Below are positions 52,101 through 64,000 of a stretch of 64,000 nt of DNA, one piece after another. The translations under genes and the position numbers were made by a program. The stretch covers positions 85,001 through 149,000 of the forward strand of contig NC_080049.1 of NCBI RefSeq assembly GCF_026212465.1, given 5' to 3'. Each line of letters opens with the position of its first letter. Position 1 is the first letter of the stretch. The notes below the pieces were generated by a model. The model made no database searches and was not told where the DNA came from. It saw nothing but the letters and a program-made list of their open reading frames with translations. This DNA is from Amaranthus tricolor. Lineage: Eukaryota > Streptophyta > Magnoliopsida > Caryophyllales > Amaranthaceae.

Positions 52101-55100
52101 CAATCCCTCTCTTGTTACCGATAATGTTGAAGACACAGTGCAAGATCTATTCTTGCTCGCAGGCGCTGCTGGAGCTAGAGTTGGCAGCACGGAGATGCGA
52201 GTGAGGGCAGCACAAGTTATACATGCAACCTGCCGGTAGTGTCCTAAAACATTTTCGTATACTTTATGAGATTACTTCTTCCTTTCATAATGGTTAAGAA
52301 AAGGAAAATGGATAACTATAAATAAACCCAAAAAGGAAACTTGCATAAGTCATTGAGTTATTGTGCTAAACCTAATTGATGGTGTTGCTCAGATACTTGT
52401 TGGAGAAAAAACCGGATGATAGCATATTACTAATTCTCATTATCCGTGTTATGGATGCTCTAATCAATTATGGTAAGTGTTTAGATATGTTGAAGGAGGG
52501 TATATGATGTTATTATTAGTCTTTTGTTTACTGACCTTTTGATGGCTAAACTGCATTTCAATGAGCTAAAATGAATTTCTATGAGCTAAATTGGATTTAA
52601 TAATGATTCTGTGAGAGATTTGATTCGCGAAGTAATTTGTGATTTGTGGGTTTCTCTTAAATATCTAGTATCTTATTTATGATTGCATTCCTTTTGTTTC
52701 TTTTGTTCTTGGGGAATCAGGAGGCAACTATTCCTAATCAAGAGGGAATTAATTTTAAAAGAAATGACCAAAATGGTATTGAAATAGGTTCACCCATGAG
52801 TTTGCCTACAAAGTGATTACGGGGGGGGGGGCCTGTAGCACCTCTGATTTACTTAGAAAAAAAATAAAGAATAAAAAATAAAGAATAAAGAAAATAGGAA
52901 AAAAAAAAGTACAACCCTTAATTATAGTGGTGGAAGCTAATACTTAAATAAAGAGTATTACCGTCATACTCAACTGCAAAGTCAAGTGTTAACGGCTTGT
53001 GAAAGTCCTTAGCTATAAACATAAATTTGATTGATATAAGTCGTAAAATTAATTTCGAATAACCAATTACATGACATTGCATAGTTTTAAAACCTACTAT
53101 AAATAACAACAACAATGCCAAAGTCGTAAATCATCAAAAGACCATCATGGTTGAAAAATTGGTTGCAAACACTTGTAAAATAATAATTAATATAGGAAAG
53201 TATCCCCAAGTAAATCACATTCTTTAAATGTTTGGTGTTCCCTTTAGATATAACTCAACAAATATCCTAATTTGTACTAAATGTAGTCTTTTATATACAA
53301 AGCTTAATTAAACAAAATATTGTGGCGTACTCATTGTCATTGTCACCTAGCCCTCACCACAAGTAATTAACATCAATAAATCAACAATACCTGAATATTA
53401 ATACATAATTACCAATAAAAAGCATAACTATAACTATAACTATAAGGCCCAATCACCAATAAATGCCAAAGTAAATTAGTCATAATTCTATCTAATATTG
53501 AAAGGGGTTAGCGCTAAAAACATATTTAAGTTAACCTACAAATTAAACTGATAATAAATGAATTAAGTTATAAATGAGGCACAAACCTAGTTGTATGAAG
53601 AGGGAAAGTAACAAGGGTTTCAACAACTCGACACCATACTGGAAGAACATGAAGGTTTGTATTTGCAAAGTTACAGAACAACCACTGTTCATGTCAAAAC
53701 TGCTTAACTCCTATGCTACAACACACTCTGAGTAATCTTGCTTCAATAAATCTGCAATTTTACTTTTTATAGATTGTCCAAGCTATATTTATTTTTCTTT
53801 TCTAGCTAAACCTGAATCACACAGCAAATTCCAGACAAAGCTCTTAGTAGTCACTGCACCTAAGAAAACACTATACGGGAAAGTTGGAATATGTGCTTAG
53901 GTCGCTAACTTTTTATCATGTTGGCAAACATCCCATCTACTTGTAAGGCTGACTCTCCATTTGAACTCGTATTTTCTAAGAGTTGCCTAGAGAAAGAAAT
54001 GTACTTAAGAAGAAGCCTCGGGTAGGATAGTTACGAGTTGTATATTGTTGGTCTTTTCCCAAACTAAAGACCTCTATCTTGGAGATATGCTGTCAGATCT
54101 TCTCTGTTGCTCCTGTGGGCTTAATAATGCTGTTAGACCTAACTATTCAGAGCATAGAGTGCTACTTCTTTCCAATCATTAAGTGATCTACAGAAGGATG
54201 AGTTCCTCTACATTGAAATACCAGCTCCTTCATCCACATTCTAGTGTAACATATCTAAGTGATTCTACCCTATAAAGAGTTCAGAACAGAGCGCTTAAGG
54301 TTGCTCGGTGCTATGCAACACATATTAACCAGATTTTTTTCATTCCATTCTATATCTCAAAACCAACAGAACTAAAATTATCCAAACCCATTAAGAATGT
54401 AAATGATCAAGGGGATAAATTTTTTTTTTACTCCACCAACCTAATCTCTCTATGGTTGTAATTTTTTTGGATGAAAAGACTCTTGATGACCGAAAAATCT
54501 AAAGTTATATTGTTTGTGCATCAAATTGCTAAGATCCCAAAAGGTCTAATGCCAAGTTCTATGATTGGCGCTGAATTGTTGACTTGAAAACCATCAATTA
54601 GACACATGCTAGTAACCTCAACCTTTCAAGTTGGTGTAACGTTATCACCACATTATAAACAATATAACAACTTTTGAGAAATAGTGTCAACAAGCACCTA
54701 TAATATTGTGGCTTGAATTAAGTTAGGGAGAATTTATAATTATGTTTAACTGAGAAAAAGGAGGTCAATAGAAGAGAAGTAGAAAACCTGATTGCACTAA
54801 TTAGTAGGGCTTACATGTTGGATATTTGGCCAGAAAAATGACTAATGTTCAGTTACAAATTTATAATTTCAAATATTTAAATTTAACTTATAAGGGGGTT
54901 GTTGAAAATATGGTGGTTGGTCACAAAACTTGATATGCATAAGGTGCTTGTTGACAAAGTTTTTAAAATTTTTTGTTACTTTACTGTTCAGAGTATTGTG
55001 ACATACGTTTAGAAAATTTGCGTATTTCTAAATAACCCTTTTAAGGGAAGATTTGAGTCTAGACTTGCCCCATATATCATTCTCATCCTATGCCACAATG

Positions 55101-58100
55101 AGGGAATGCGAATTTTCAATGTGTTTTTATATGTTAATTATACTAAACTTTGCTGAATAAAATTAATTTTCCTTAACAAAGTTAAACTAACTTTGCTTTA
55201 TTTTTACAATCATAACCTCTTTATCCAATCTAGATGGGGGCTTGAAGACTCTTATAGTTCTTTTTCATATTATAATGGATTTTGTAATATGACTCATTTT
55301 ATCACTTATTAGTTATGTGGAATTGCATTTACAATTAAAGTTTAATTGGAAACAACCTCTTTGTTATCACAAGGGTAAGATTGTGCATATCCTACCCCCA
55401 TACTTCATCTAAGTGGGAGTCTAGGTCTCTAGGTGGGAGCAACTCTATAGCATTGGTCAATGAAATGTTGTTTACTATCTTAGGTTCTTTTCTTTATTTT
55501 GTTGATGCAGGAAGTCTTGAATTTGATGAATGGTCAAATCATAGACAAGCATGGAAATTGGAATCTGCTGCCATTGTAGAACCTTCTGTTAATTTTGTGA
55601 CATCCTCTCATTCAAATGGGAAAAGAAGGTTTATCTTTTTCTGAATGCTCTTTTAAATGCCATATGGTCTCAGTTTTCTTCACTCAAATTTTGTTTAATG
55701 TTTGAATTCAGGCCACTCTGGGCACTTGCTGACAAGGCATATATGCACAACACATGGAGAGCTTCACAGTCCTCTTTTCATTTGTATCGTACCAGTGGAA
55801 ACGTCTCTCCATCAAGTCATGCAATACTTCTGATGGATGATCTTCTAGACCTTGCTTTATATAGATATGAAACTGTTCGCTCGTGAGTTCCTTTGGCCTT
55901 GTTGTTCCCAATAGTCACATTAATAATTCTTTAGCTAGAAAATTCACAATAGTACAATTCTTGACACTTAACTCTTCATTTGGTACTTCTCAAATATTTG
56001 TTTGGATTGAGAAACTGTGGATGAATTCCTGCAAAAAAAGGGTGTTGTATTCTTGGTTGCTTGAAAGTGCTGAGATATGCTATATATTTTTTTGTTTGGA
56101 GACATATTCAGTTTGTGTCTTTATGAACCATATAATGTGATTCTTTTTCAAAGAGGTTTTGTTTATTTTTCTTTTGAGGCTTCATGAATATGCAATGACT
56201 GTAGAATCGACATCGGTAAGGAGTTAACGACTTTTGGTTGGAGTTTCACATGAATATTATACTCCTTATTAGTCCCTTTTCATTTTGCAGAAATATTAAG
56301 AAAGTGGTTGTGACCACTTAAGGAAGGAGAGAGAAATGAGACATTTAGGGAGATTTAGCCAAAAATATCTTACCCCTAACCCAACAATAGGAACCGAGAC
56401 ATTTAAAGGTAAAAAAATAAAAAAATCTAACCCAAAATAGTTATGACATATTTAGGGTGACTTAGCCAAAAAGAGAAGTGGGACTAATACTGAAGGGTTC
56501 TCAGTAGTGACTTCTAGCGAATTTAGTTTATTAGAGATTATGTTTGGCAATTTGAAGGGTAATATTTTTCAAAAATTGTGTCAGATCGGCATAACTTTGG
56601 CTTGATGTTGGAAAGTTTTTCCGTGTATTAGGTTTAATATCTTGGAGTCTGTTACATTAATTTTGATGTAGTTGACTTTGAGGGATCATTGGCCTACTGA
56701 TCTTTATTGTTGGGTATATGTTTAAGTTTATGGTAAAGTGTCTAAATGTGGAAGTGTTCATAAAATTTGAGTCTTCTTTTGTTTGTTAGTCAACTAGCTC
56801 TCATAAATTTATAAATGTTAGGGAAGAGAATCTTGTCCATTATTATATGTACCAGTTTTTCTCTACTGTGCATATTCTTTTTTTTCTAAAATAATATGGA
56901 AATCAGGCTTGCTGCAAGGAGCCTCCTGAAGATGTTAAAGAGATGGCCGTCTATGGTCTCAAAGTGCATGGTTGTCCTGACCGAGAAATTAACAAACCCT
57001 AGCTCACCTGAATATGCTGTTCTTGGATCTTGCACCATTCTTTCCGATCGAACGCTTCTTAAGCATTTGACCATGGTAGTTAACTGTTTACTTTGCTATA
57101 AAAAAAAAAAAAAAAAAAAAAAAAACTTTCAAAAGTTTATTTTCTAAAATATTCTTCTGGTAATTTTTCAGGATTCAAAGGCTTTCACTTCCTTCACCAT
57201 TGGTATTCTGAAAAGGTATTATGGTATATGTAGGTTCATCCATGTGCTTTCAAGTTCAGTATTTGGGTTTTATCTTATTTTTGTGTTCACCTGTTTAGTG
57301 CACATCACGAATCCTTGAAAGCTCAAAAAGCAATCACCGAGGTAATCTCGTGCACATTAAATTCTTGGATTTTCTCATCTGCTTTTCTCTAAGTAATGCC
57401 TTTCGTTACTGAATCAAATTTCTGATTGACCATAGCTCTTTGTGAAATTCAACATTCTTTTTTCTGGAGTACCCAAAAACCTCTTCAAGGCATCAAATAG
57501 CCAGTCAGATGGGCAACTTTTTGTTGATTTGATTTCTCAGATAGGGTCCATGAGTTTCGATACAAATAGCTTGCATTGGAGGTACAATGCATTTATCTTG
57601 ATTGTCAAAGATATATTGCTGAATTTATGAGAGCTTCATTATCATTATGATCCTACAAACTCACTTCAGCTTTGTTGTTACTATACCTACAGGTACAATC
57701 TAATGGCCAATAGAGTCTTCTTGTTAGTGGTGATGGCGTCTAGGAATAATCCACGCTTCTCTACACAAATTTTAAGCGAAACTGTTGGTGAGTGAGCTTT
57801 AGTTAATTTGTTTCCCGTTGTATATGAATGGATAGAAACAACAACAACAACAATGTCAGTGCCTTGAACCTTACAATATGAGGTGGTTGCATGAAACAAA
57901 ACAAATCAGCTAACAAAGATTATTCAACTGTTTTGAGTATTAATTTAATTATCTAATACTAATATACAACTTTTACATCAATTTTAATTATCATCTACAT
58001 CTATTCTCCTCTTCATTCCTATTTGTTGTCATGCTCTTGTAGTTTGGGACTTCCAAGTCAATAAGTCATTCTTTACTTAGTTATCCAGGTTATCTTTGGC

Positions 58101-61100
58101 TTGTCTCTTTCTTTACTTAGCTCCTCAATGTTCCAATGTTCCACTCTTTTGACTTTTGCTTTTTTGTCTTTGCACTTGAGCAAACCAACCAATATAGATA
58201 GTCTTCTCTCATTTTTTTTTCTTTATTATTAACAAGTTTTAGACCCTTTTTTCTGTCTTCATTTTGAATTTATCCTTTAGGATATGTCCACTCAACTATC
58301 TTATCATACACATTACAACTACCTTTGTCTTTCTACAATGATATCTATTGAAAGCCCATTGCATATAATTTTGTTGGTTTATTGATAAAGAACTTACCCT
58401 TTAACCTTGGCGACCCACCTTGATCACATAATTTTTTGATTGTAGTTCTCAAAAAGAATTATGAACACTGAATCTTATGTTTAACATTGATCAATATTTC
58501 ATTGAAACAAGGTACTTCAAACATTCACTTGGAAAGGGCCCGATTATATTTAACTTTATAACACCTAGGATATGAAAAATGATGATGTTGGCAAATAGGG
58601 ATGGACCCAACCTAGATTCATGGATTCATATCCGTTTCATAGGGTCTCGATCTCAATTTTTTGACCCCAACTTATCTAGGTCGCATCGGTATCCTTTGAT
58701 AAAACTGCGGATCTAGGTTTTGATTTTGTATTAAATTTTTAGGAATATCCATAGACCTTTTTTCTTCTTTTTTAAAAACTTTTTTCACTATTATAATCAT
58801 TTAAATTTTAAATTAATAATAAGACTTGTGTTTTAGTTAAAATGTGACCTTGTTTACTTTTGCATTCAAATGTGACTTACTAACTACGTGAGTTTGTGAT
58901 CTTTTTGGTTGATTATTAATCATAGATATCCAATGAAAATTTTGCTTTCTAAAATAAATAAATACGATCACTTTTACTTTATTTAATTAGAGCAGTATGC
59001 CAGTATATGATATATTAGTATTTGCAATCTGTCAATGGCTAATTGATATTATTTTACTGATGTATGCGGTAATTAGTTCACCCTTATTATATGAGTGGTC
59101 TCATGTGTTTTGTTAATTTAGTGGGAGAGAGGGTGCGAATGGGGTTGGGTATTCATGTGTAGTCTTTGTAAATGTTGGTCGCATTTTTTTGAATCATTAT
59201 TGTTCTATGTTATGTGAAATTCTGGCACATGCTAAGTTGCTAACCACATCTTGTTTCTTTGCAGGACATTTCTTAAAGAACTTAAGAAGTCAACTTCCTC
59301 AAACGAGATTTCTTGCAATTTCAGCTCTCAATACATTATTAAAAGAATCGTCTCATAAAATGTTAGCTGAGTCATCCCCAGAAAATGTTGAAGGTGTCAT
59401 TCAATCTTCCATTGAAGGAGCTTTAGTTGAAATTTTTCAAGAAGAGGGATTCTTTAATGAGACCTTTAATAGCCTTTCCCATGTTCACACAATTAGTGAT
59501 GGTGATACTACATCTTCTAGGGGGAATTATGGAAATGCTTCCTTTCAGAGCGTAGCAGACAAATCAATTACCTTTTTTTACTTTGACTTCACAGCTTCTT
59601 GGCCACGAACTCCTAGTTGGATTTCTTTGTTTGGAAGTGGTACTTTCTATTCAGACTTTGCTCGATTTTTCAAGCGATTGATTCAAGAGTGTGGAATTTC
59701 TGTTTTACAAGCTCTAAAGAGCCCTCTGGATCATTTTGCAAGTTCTCAGGATAGATCAAAGCAATGTGTCGCTGCAGAAGCATTTTCTGGTATTTTGCAT
59801 TCTGATGTGAATGGTCTTCTTGAGGAATGGGATGATTGGGTAATGTCTAAACTGCAGGATATTATCATGGCACCATCAGTGGAATCTATACCTGAGTGGG
59901 TATCTTGCATACGATATGCTGTGACCGGTAAAGGAAAGCATGGAACACGAGTTCCACTACTACGACAGAAAATAATGGATTGTCTGCTTAAACCTTTGCC
60001 TCAGACTGCAAATACTACTGTTATTGCCAAACGTTATGCTTTTTTGGCAGCTGTATTTATAGAAGTGTCGCCTCCTAATATGCCAGAAGCTGAACTACTG
60101 CAGCACCAGAGACTACTAAATGAGTTGTTGCTTAATATGAGTCATTCATCTGCACAAGTAAGTCTTTATCTTCTTTTTACATGTTAGATTTGTCTCTTTG
60201 TGCTATCACTTGCATATACTGTAGACGACAGAAAGAGGTGTTTCTATTATGAGCTTTGCGAGGTGCTAAGGTTAAATTAGTTCATCTGTGCTAGGATTCT
60301 CTATACCTTGTTTAATTATTATGGACTGCATTTCTATGTTTCTTAATATACATCTTTGTAAATGATGTAATATTTACGTTGGAAATTATCCATCTCATAA
60401 GGAAGGGTCTTTTTGATAATTTATGGAGTATTTACTATATTACGAGTTGTCACTGTGATAGTGGCTAATGCAGAAGATAAAGTTGTTGAGCGCAAAACAA
60501 ATCTAATAACTTATTATTGGGAAGTGGTAACTTTATTTGAACAATCTTTAAAATCTCGACATAGTACTTGTACAAATGCCCAAACTTTCAAAATTGTTAG
60601 AGGATGCTGTTACCATTCTCTTCGATGCAAATCTCTTATGGACATCACTTGTCTTGAAAATCTAAATTGACTTTTAAGTATGCTTAGTATCAACCTGAAA
60701 GCTATTGTCTTCTGAATTCATTCGTTGTAGATTGCATAGCTTGCAAATTTCTTCTAGGTCTCCCTTGTCTTGAAAATCTAAGTCAGCTTTAAAGTATGCT
60801 TACCATCAACCTAAAAGCTACTGTCTTCCGAATCCTTAGCCTCCGCCACTTCATCGTTGTTTGCATAGCTTATTTGATTTTGTCTTCATATTCATTTACT
60901 ACAGTTCTTCTCTTTTTAATTTTTTAATTTCATCATGGTAGTTCAGTAGTTGTCTTCAGTTTTCAATTTGGTTAACAATTTTTCTTGCAGTGATACTTGT
61001 ATTGCTCGTCTTGTGTTATAAGTCATAACTTTGCAGCCCTAAGATGTGACCAAATCATATATATGTGGATTTTCTTGATAACATGCTTTTACGTCATTCG

Positions 61101-64000
61101 TAGTGGTGAAGTGAACAATTTTTGTTGTATTCCTTACTCTTTCTTATTTTTCATGTTGTAGATCGAGCAAAATTTTAGTTTTAAAATGCGTCTCTAAGGA
61201 CATCCACTTTTATGTTTTCGCTTTTGGGGGATAAAAATTTTAAAATTTTGAAAAATGAGACTAAATAATTTGTCTTATTCAAAGAGAGACGAAGAAAAAG
61301 AAAAGAGATTTCGAGGTTTTCGAAGAGAGAGAAAAGGGAAAAAAAAAAAAAGGACTTGCTTGGAGGCCTTAAATTTCACTCTTGCATCTCTTCAGGCTTT
61401 TTTCACTTGGGGAGCTTCCTTTTTTTTCACTGTTGCATCTCTTTAGGCTTTTTCATCTACTTCTTTCTGCTAGTTTTTCTTTAATTTTTCCTCTTTATTC
61501 TTTGAAATGAAAGTATTAAGTGGTTCAACAATGGAAAAACAAGATGAGAATTACAAGAAAAGATGAACTCAATTGTTTATGAGGTATCTTGGATACCTCC
61601 CCCTCAAATAAAGTTTATTTATAATTAGATTGAACAATACAATATATAAATAACCCTCCCCTATCTTGAGAACAATTTTCTCAAGATCACAATACTAATT
61701 CTATGAAGAACACTCAAGTTTCTTACAATGAAATAGCCCTCTCGCAAGTTCGTGTGTTTGTGGTGCTTTTTGTTTTATAAATGATGTATCCTTTTATAGG
61801 CAAGGAGTACATCATTCTAGAACCACACATTAATCACCATTACACCACACAATTTACACCCACAATAAACATAATAATTAAGTATGACAATGAACATGGC
61901 AATAAACAGAAAATAAATCACCCTTCAATACCACCCACATAGCTGAAACTGATCAGAAAGCATCCTAGGTGGAGTGCTTGAACGAGCCCACATCATGCTC
62001 AACGAGCACTCAAACCAGAATGCTACTGCTTGCCCACTGAAGTGCTGCTCAAATGAGCATAACAGTCGCTCAAACGAGCAGCCTTACTGCTGCCTTCTGT
62101 TCATTTCTTCTCACGTTGCCTCGATCGGGCAACCATTCATCCCATGCCTTGACTTGTACAAGGCATGGTTCCTCACCTCAATGGAACCTCTAATGCTCCA
62201 TGTTAAACACCTCATGAACCGTTCCACACTTCAATTCACTTATACTCGACACATCCTCATCGTTCCTCTCCAAAGTACAAGCTAAGGCATGTTCGATTAA
62301 ATATTCAAAGTCATGAATTTTGGCACTTACATTAACATTCTTCTTTGAATTTTTGTCTTTGATTTTTCTGTCTTCTTTTTCTTTTTTCTTATTGAACAAT
62401 GTGATAATAATAAGACATAATGTTTTAGAATGTGGGTTAAAGTACCCTCTTGTGCTATTATGCACTATATTAGTGGCTTAGAGCAAATATAATTATGTTT
62501 TCGATCTTATATGCAATTATAATGTGTATTTGATGTTGTTTTATGTATCAAATACGCTTAAGAATTGTTTTATGAGATTTGGTGCAAAAAAAGTGTGCCT
62601 CACCAAAACTCTGCTTTCGCCTTGTTCCTTGCATCTATGTTCTGGGACCCTTTTGTGCTTTGATGTGGTTTGCGCCTTGTAAAACTGAGTCAAGGTTTCG
62701 TGTTTGTTCAAGTTTATTACTTTTACATGCTGTAAATATTTGACTCATAGTTGGAAGAATCATTTGTCTTTGCATCTTTTCGTAGCATTGTCTCTGCCTA
62801 GAAGTTCTGACTATCAAAGTGCAAACTTTTGTCGGACAGGTAAGGGAAGCTGTGGGTGTTATCCTTTGTGTATTATGCTCAAATGTTCAGCTCCATAGAT
62901 TATATGCCCGTTCTTATCCTGACCTAAGTGGAAGCCGTAGTGTGGGTGAAGAGATAGCTGAGGGTAGTTGGAGTCAGCTTCTGTTGGATCAAGCTACTGA
63001 ATGTGCCATTAGAATTCAGAAAACAACTCACTCCGACCATATTGATGCAGATGCAGATGTATTCCAGGAAAATAGGATCCCAAATGATTCTGTAGAAGAT
63101 GTAAAGAGGATGGAAACGGTATATCATTTCTTCTTCGAGAATAAGTATCAGCTTGCTGTAACTCTATGGATAAAGTTGTGTCGTGGTTGGGGGAAATCAA
63201 ACATTACAACCTCTGACGTGGAAGTCACTGGCTTGGATTTATCTAATTGTGCGATCACATGATTTATTGCAGATTCAAAACTGAGTATAGTCTAATTTAT
63301 TGTTTTTACAATGTGCAGTTGTTCCATTTTGTCATTGCGTTGCTGAAGTCAGGCAGAGCCTTGTTTTTGATGGAGACAATTGTCGGCATTCTTTACCCTG
63401 TGATTTCTTTGCAGGTGTGCTAAGTGATTTCTTGTTCTCGTTGCTTCCTGTCTTGTATGGTTGTCTAGTGTCCTCATTTATTGAATAATTTTAATTCCCT
63501 TTTTTCAGTTTGCATCATAGATAACTCTTTCATCAAGACGTTGGTTCTGTTGTAAATAATGACAGGTTGTCAAACATCAGCTTACATTGAAAATAGTTTT
63601 TGTCTGTCCTGTACTTCTGACTCTTTATCTCCTGTCTTTTCTTTTCTCTTTAAAATCTTCTCATCTTTAGAGAGGAGTGAAAAGTAAAGGGACCTTTATC
63701 GGACATTTATCAAAAAAAAAAAATAAAGAGACAGGAAGAATCTTATTTCCTAAATATGTATAAGAAAAGAGTGGGAGGTAGAAAGACCATAATAAAATGT
63801 CACTATTCCGTTTTTTATTTTTTTGTAAGCATTAAGAAGACATTGGGTGAAGTCTGAACTAGAGTTGTGTATAAAAGCAGAGCATGTAAACTTGTTAAAT
63901 GAAAACCTGTTTTGGCTTTTGAAGGATATATCAAATAAAGATTTATCAACATTGGCAAAAGCTGCTTTTGAATTGTTAAAATGGACTATCTTTGAAGAAC
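37121..64000 (+). CDS. PA200: Proteasome activator subunit 4 (PA200/PSME4/Blm10), C-terminal part beyond window
   Basis: Exons: 37121-37281, 37661-37763, 37848-37960, 44507-44629, 44778-44879, 44975-45140, 46523-46639, 46753-46820, 46922-47023, 47108-47324, 47478-47711, 47814-47941, 49550-49667, 49739-49945, 50035-50190, 50323-50399, 50512-50729, 52019-52235, 52393-52472, 55511-55628, 55712-55882, 56907-57075, 57172-57215, 57299-57341, 57436-57581, 57693-57787, 59265-60157, 62840-63118, 63319-63414, 63925-64000+. All borders are GT/AG and phases agree, with no internal stop, giving about 1612 residues of a family near 1800. It starts MHLYNSWLPPP; landmarks include LLENPWHNSSFEGSGF, FWNSQWAAILARV, LSNALLGMDANDPPKTL and ASWPRTPSWISL. 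Known role: a HEAT-repeat solenoid that caps the 20S proteasome and activates it without ATP or ubiquitin, mainly in the nucleus. The C-terminal proteasome-docking tail is outside the window. Confidence 0.97.
40743..41100. mobile_element. hAT-like MITE in PA200 intron 3
   Basis: The first and last 70-75 bases are inverted copies, with shared cores ATCCAAC(C/T)TATT-TCCATTAG and TGAAAATAA. ATTTATTA flanks both ends (40735-40742 and 41101-41108), an 8-base target duplication as made by hAT transposases. No coding capacity. Confidence 0.72.
41352..41585 (-). mobile_element. tRNA-derived SINE, antisense in PA200 intron 3
   Basis: On the minus strand the head carries a good box A (TGGCTCAATGG) and box B (GGTTCGACCCC), 30-40 bases apart, as in RNA polymerase III promoters. 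A tRNA-unrelated body and a short TTTACCTTTTTT tail follow. AAAATGATT flanks both ends (41343-41351 and 41586-41594), a 9-base target duplication. It is not a functional tRNA gene because the body does not fold into a full cloverleaf with an acceptor stem. Confidence 0.8.
45141..46522 (+). other. PA200 intron 6
   Basis: 1.4 kb of mostly single-copy-looking sequence. A stretch at about 45700-46330 has the look of an old repeat (GATGCTCTCAAAGTC, then a promoter-like region) but no ends or coding parts I can name. Confidence 0.4.
47942..49549 (+). other. PA200 intron 12
   Basis: 1.6-kb AT-rich intron; a C-rich stretch at about 48480-48640 stands out. No element or gene was recognised. Confidence 0.45.
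50730..52018 (+). other. PA200 intron 17
   Basis: 1.3-kb intron. The pyrimidine-rich part at about 51240-51700 (many short CTT/CTCTT runs) resembles worn retroposon sequence but could not be classified. Confidence 0.4.
52473..55510 (+). other. PA200 intron 19 (3.0 kb)
   Basis: Holds a G run (about 52821-52830) directly followed by CCTGTAGCACCTCTGATT, which could be an LTR start, but no matching end or duplication was found. The rest shows no gene. Confidence 0.4.
55883..56906 (+). other. PA200 intron 21
   Basis: 1.0-kb AT-rich intron; nothing recognised. Confidence 0.5.
57788..59264 (+). other. PA200 intron 26
   Basis: 1.5-kb intron. Near its start, ACAACAACAACAATGTCAG and a pyrimidine-rich stretch to about 58330 suggest a worn copy of the same uncertain retroposon noted in intron 3. 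No gene. Confidence 0.4.
60648..60870. repeat. Tandem duplication in PA200 intron 27
   Basis: Two copies about 116 bases apart share CTTGTCTTGAAAATCTAA, AAGTATGCTTA, ATCAACCT and TTGCATAGCTT, with about 85 percent identity by eye. Confidence 0.82.
61560..62300 (-). mobile_element. Probable LTR-retrotransposon LTR fragment, antisense in intron 27
   Basis: Read on the minus strand, TGCCTATAAAAGG (about 61793) acts as a convincing TATA box. An R-U5-like leader follows with GGGGAGGGTTATTTATATA, and inverted GCTCGTTTGAGC-type repeats lie upstream (about 61980-62080), as in some plant copia LTRs. TG/CA ends and a target duplication were not established, and no coding part is present. Confidence 0.4.

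Larger units (their letters stand above)
60158..62839 (+). other. PA200 intron 27 (2.7 kb)
   Basis: Contains a 116-bp-period duplication (60648-60870), a small local duplication of a TTTCAC-TTGCATCTCTT stretch (61374-61450), and an LTR-like fragment (61560-62300). No exon was found; the flanking exons join in phase 0. Confidence 0.6.

Noticed and set aside
52821..55510. Second LTR element in PA200 intron 19
   Set aside because: TGTAGCACCTC after a G run looks like an LTR start, but no matching end, duplication or coding sequence was found.

Overview
The window is nuclear DNA from a flowering plant, most likely a eudicot. It is AT-rich, its genes have many introns with GT/AG borders, and dense nested transposable elements lie between and inside the genes. 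The species cannot be fixed from the sequence alone. I see no prokaryotic gene, CRISPR array or intact tRNA/rRNA gene.

Two host genes are present. On the minus strand, 809-9213 is a two-exon gene for a WPP-domain-interacting protein (WIP; a plant KASH protein of the outer nuclear envelope). Its exons join in frame to 465 residues. Its single 7.0-kb intron holds a non-autonomous Mutator-like element with long terminal inverted repeats. On the plus strand, from 37121 to the window edge, is the gene for PA200 (PSME4/Blm10 proteasome activator). I can place 30 exons whose phases all agree, giving about 1612 residues; the C-terminal end lies beyond position 64000.

The space between them (about 9.5-35.3 kb) is a nest of decayed elements. 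A minus-strand Ty1/copia element is split into a left part (about 10.5-11.2 kb, integrase) and a right part (21.26-24.31 kb, gag to pre-integrase plus LTR). Between the two parts sits a plus-strand Ty3/gypsy chromovirus (11.5-21.26 kb), whose 3' LTR is itself broken by a 3.2-kb solo LTR (17978-21195). Next to the copia LTR is a short Cassandra-like TRIM fragment (24321-24442), cut by a CACTA (En/Spm) DNA transposon that starts at 24443. The CACTA element has a broken TNP2-type transposase, a second broken ORF with a Ulp1-like protease segment, and blocks of a 169-170-bp tandem repeat between the coding parts. A 3.37-kb solo LTR (31800-35169) with a perfect 5-bp target duplication has inserted in that repeat array.

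Smaller elements lie in the gene introns and margins: an RTE-type LINE fragment at the left edge, an antisense SINE with a 9-bp target duplication, a hAT-like MITE with an 8-bp duplication, an LTR-like fragment in PA200 intron 27, and several local duplications. The two host genes have unrelated jobs (nuclear-envelope tethering and ubiquitin-independent proteasome activation), and nothing suggests a functional link. I found no convincing new gene system. The most unusual structure is the nucleosome-length tandem repeat carried inside the CACTA transposon.
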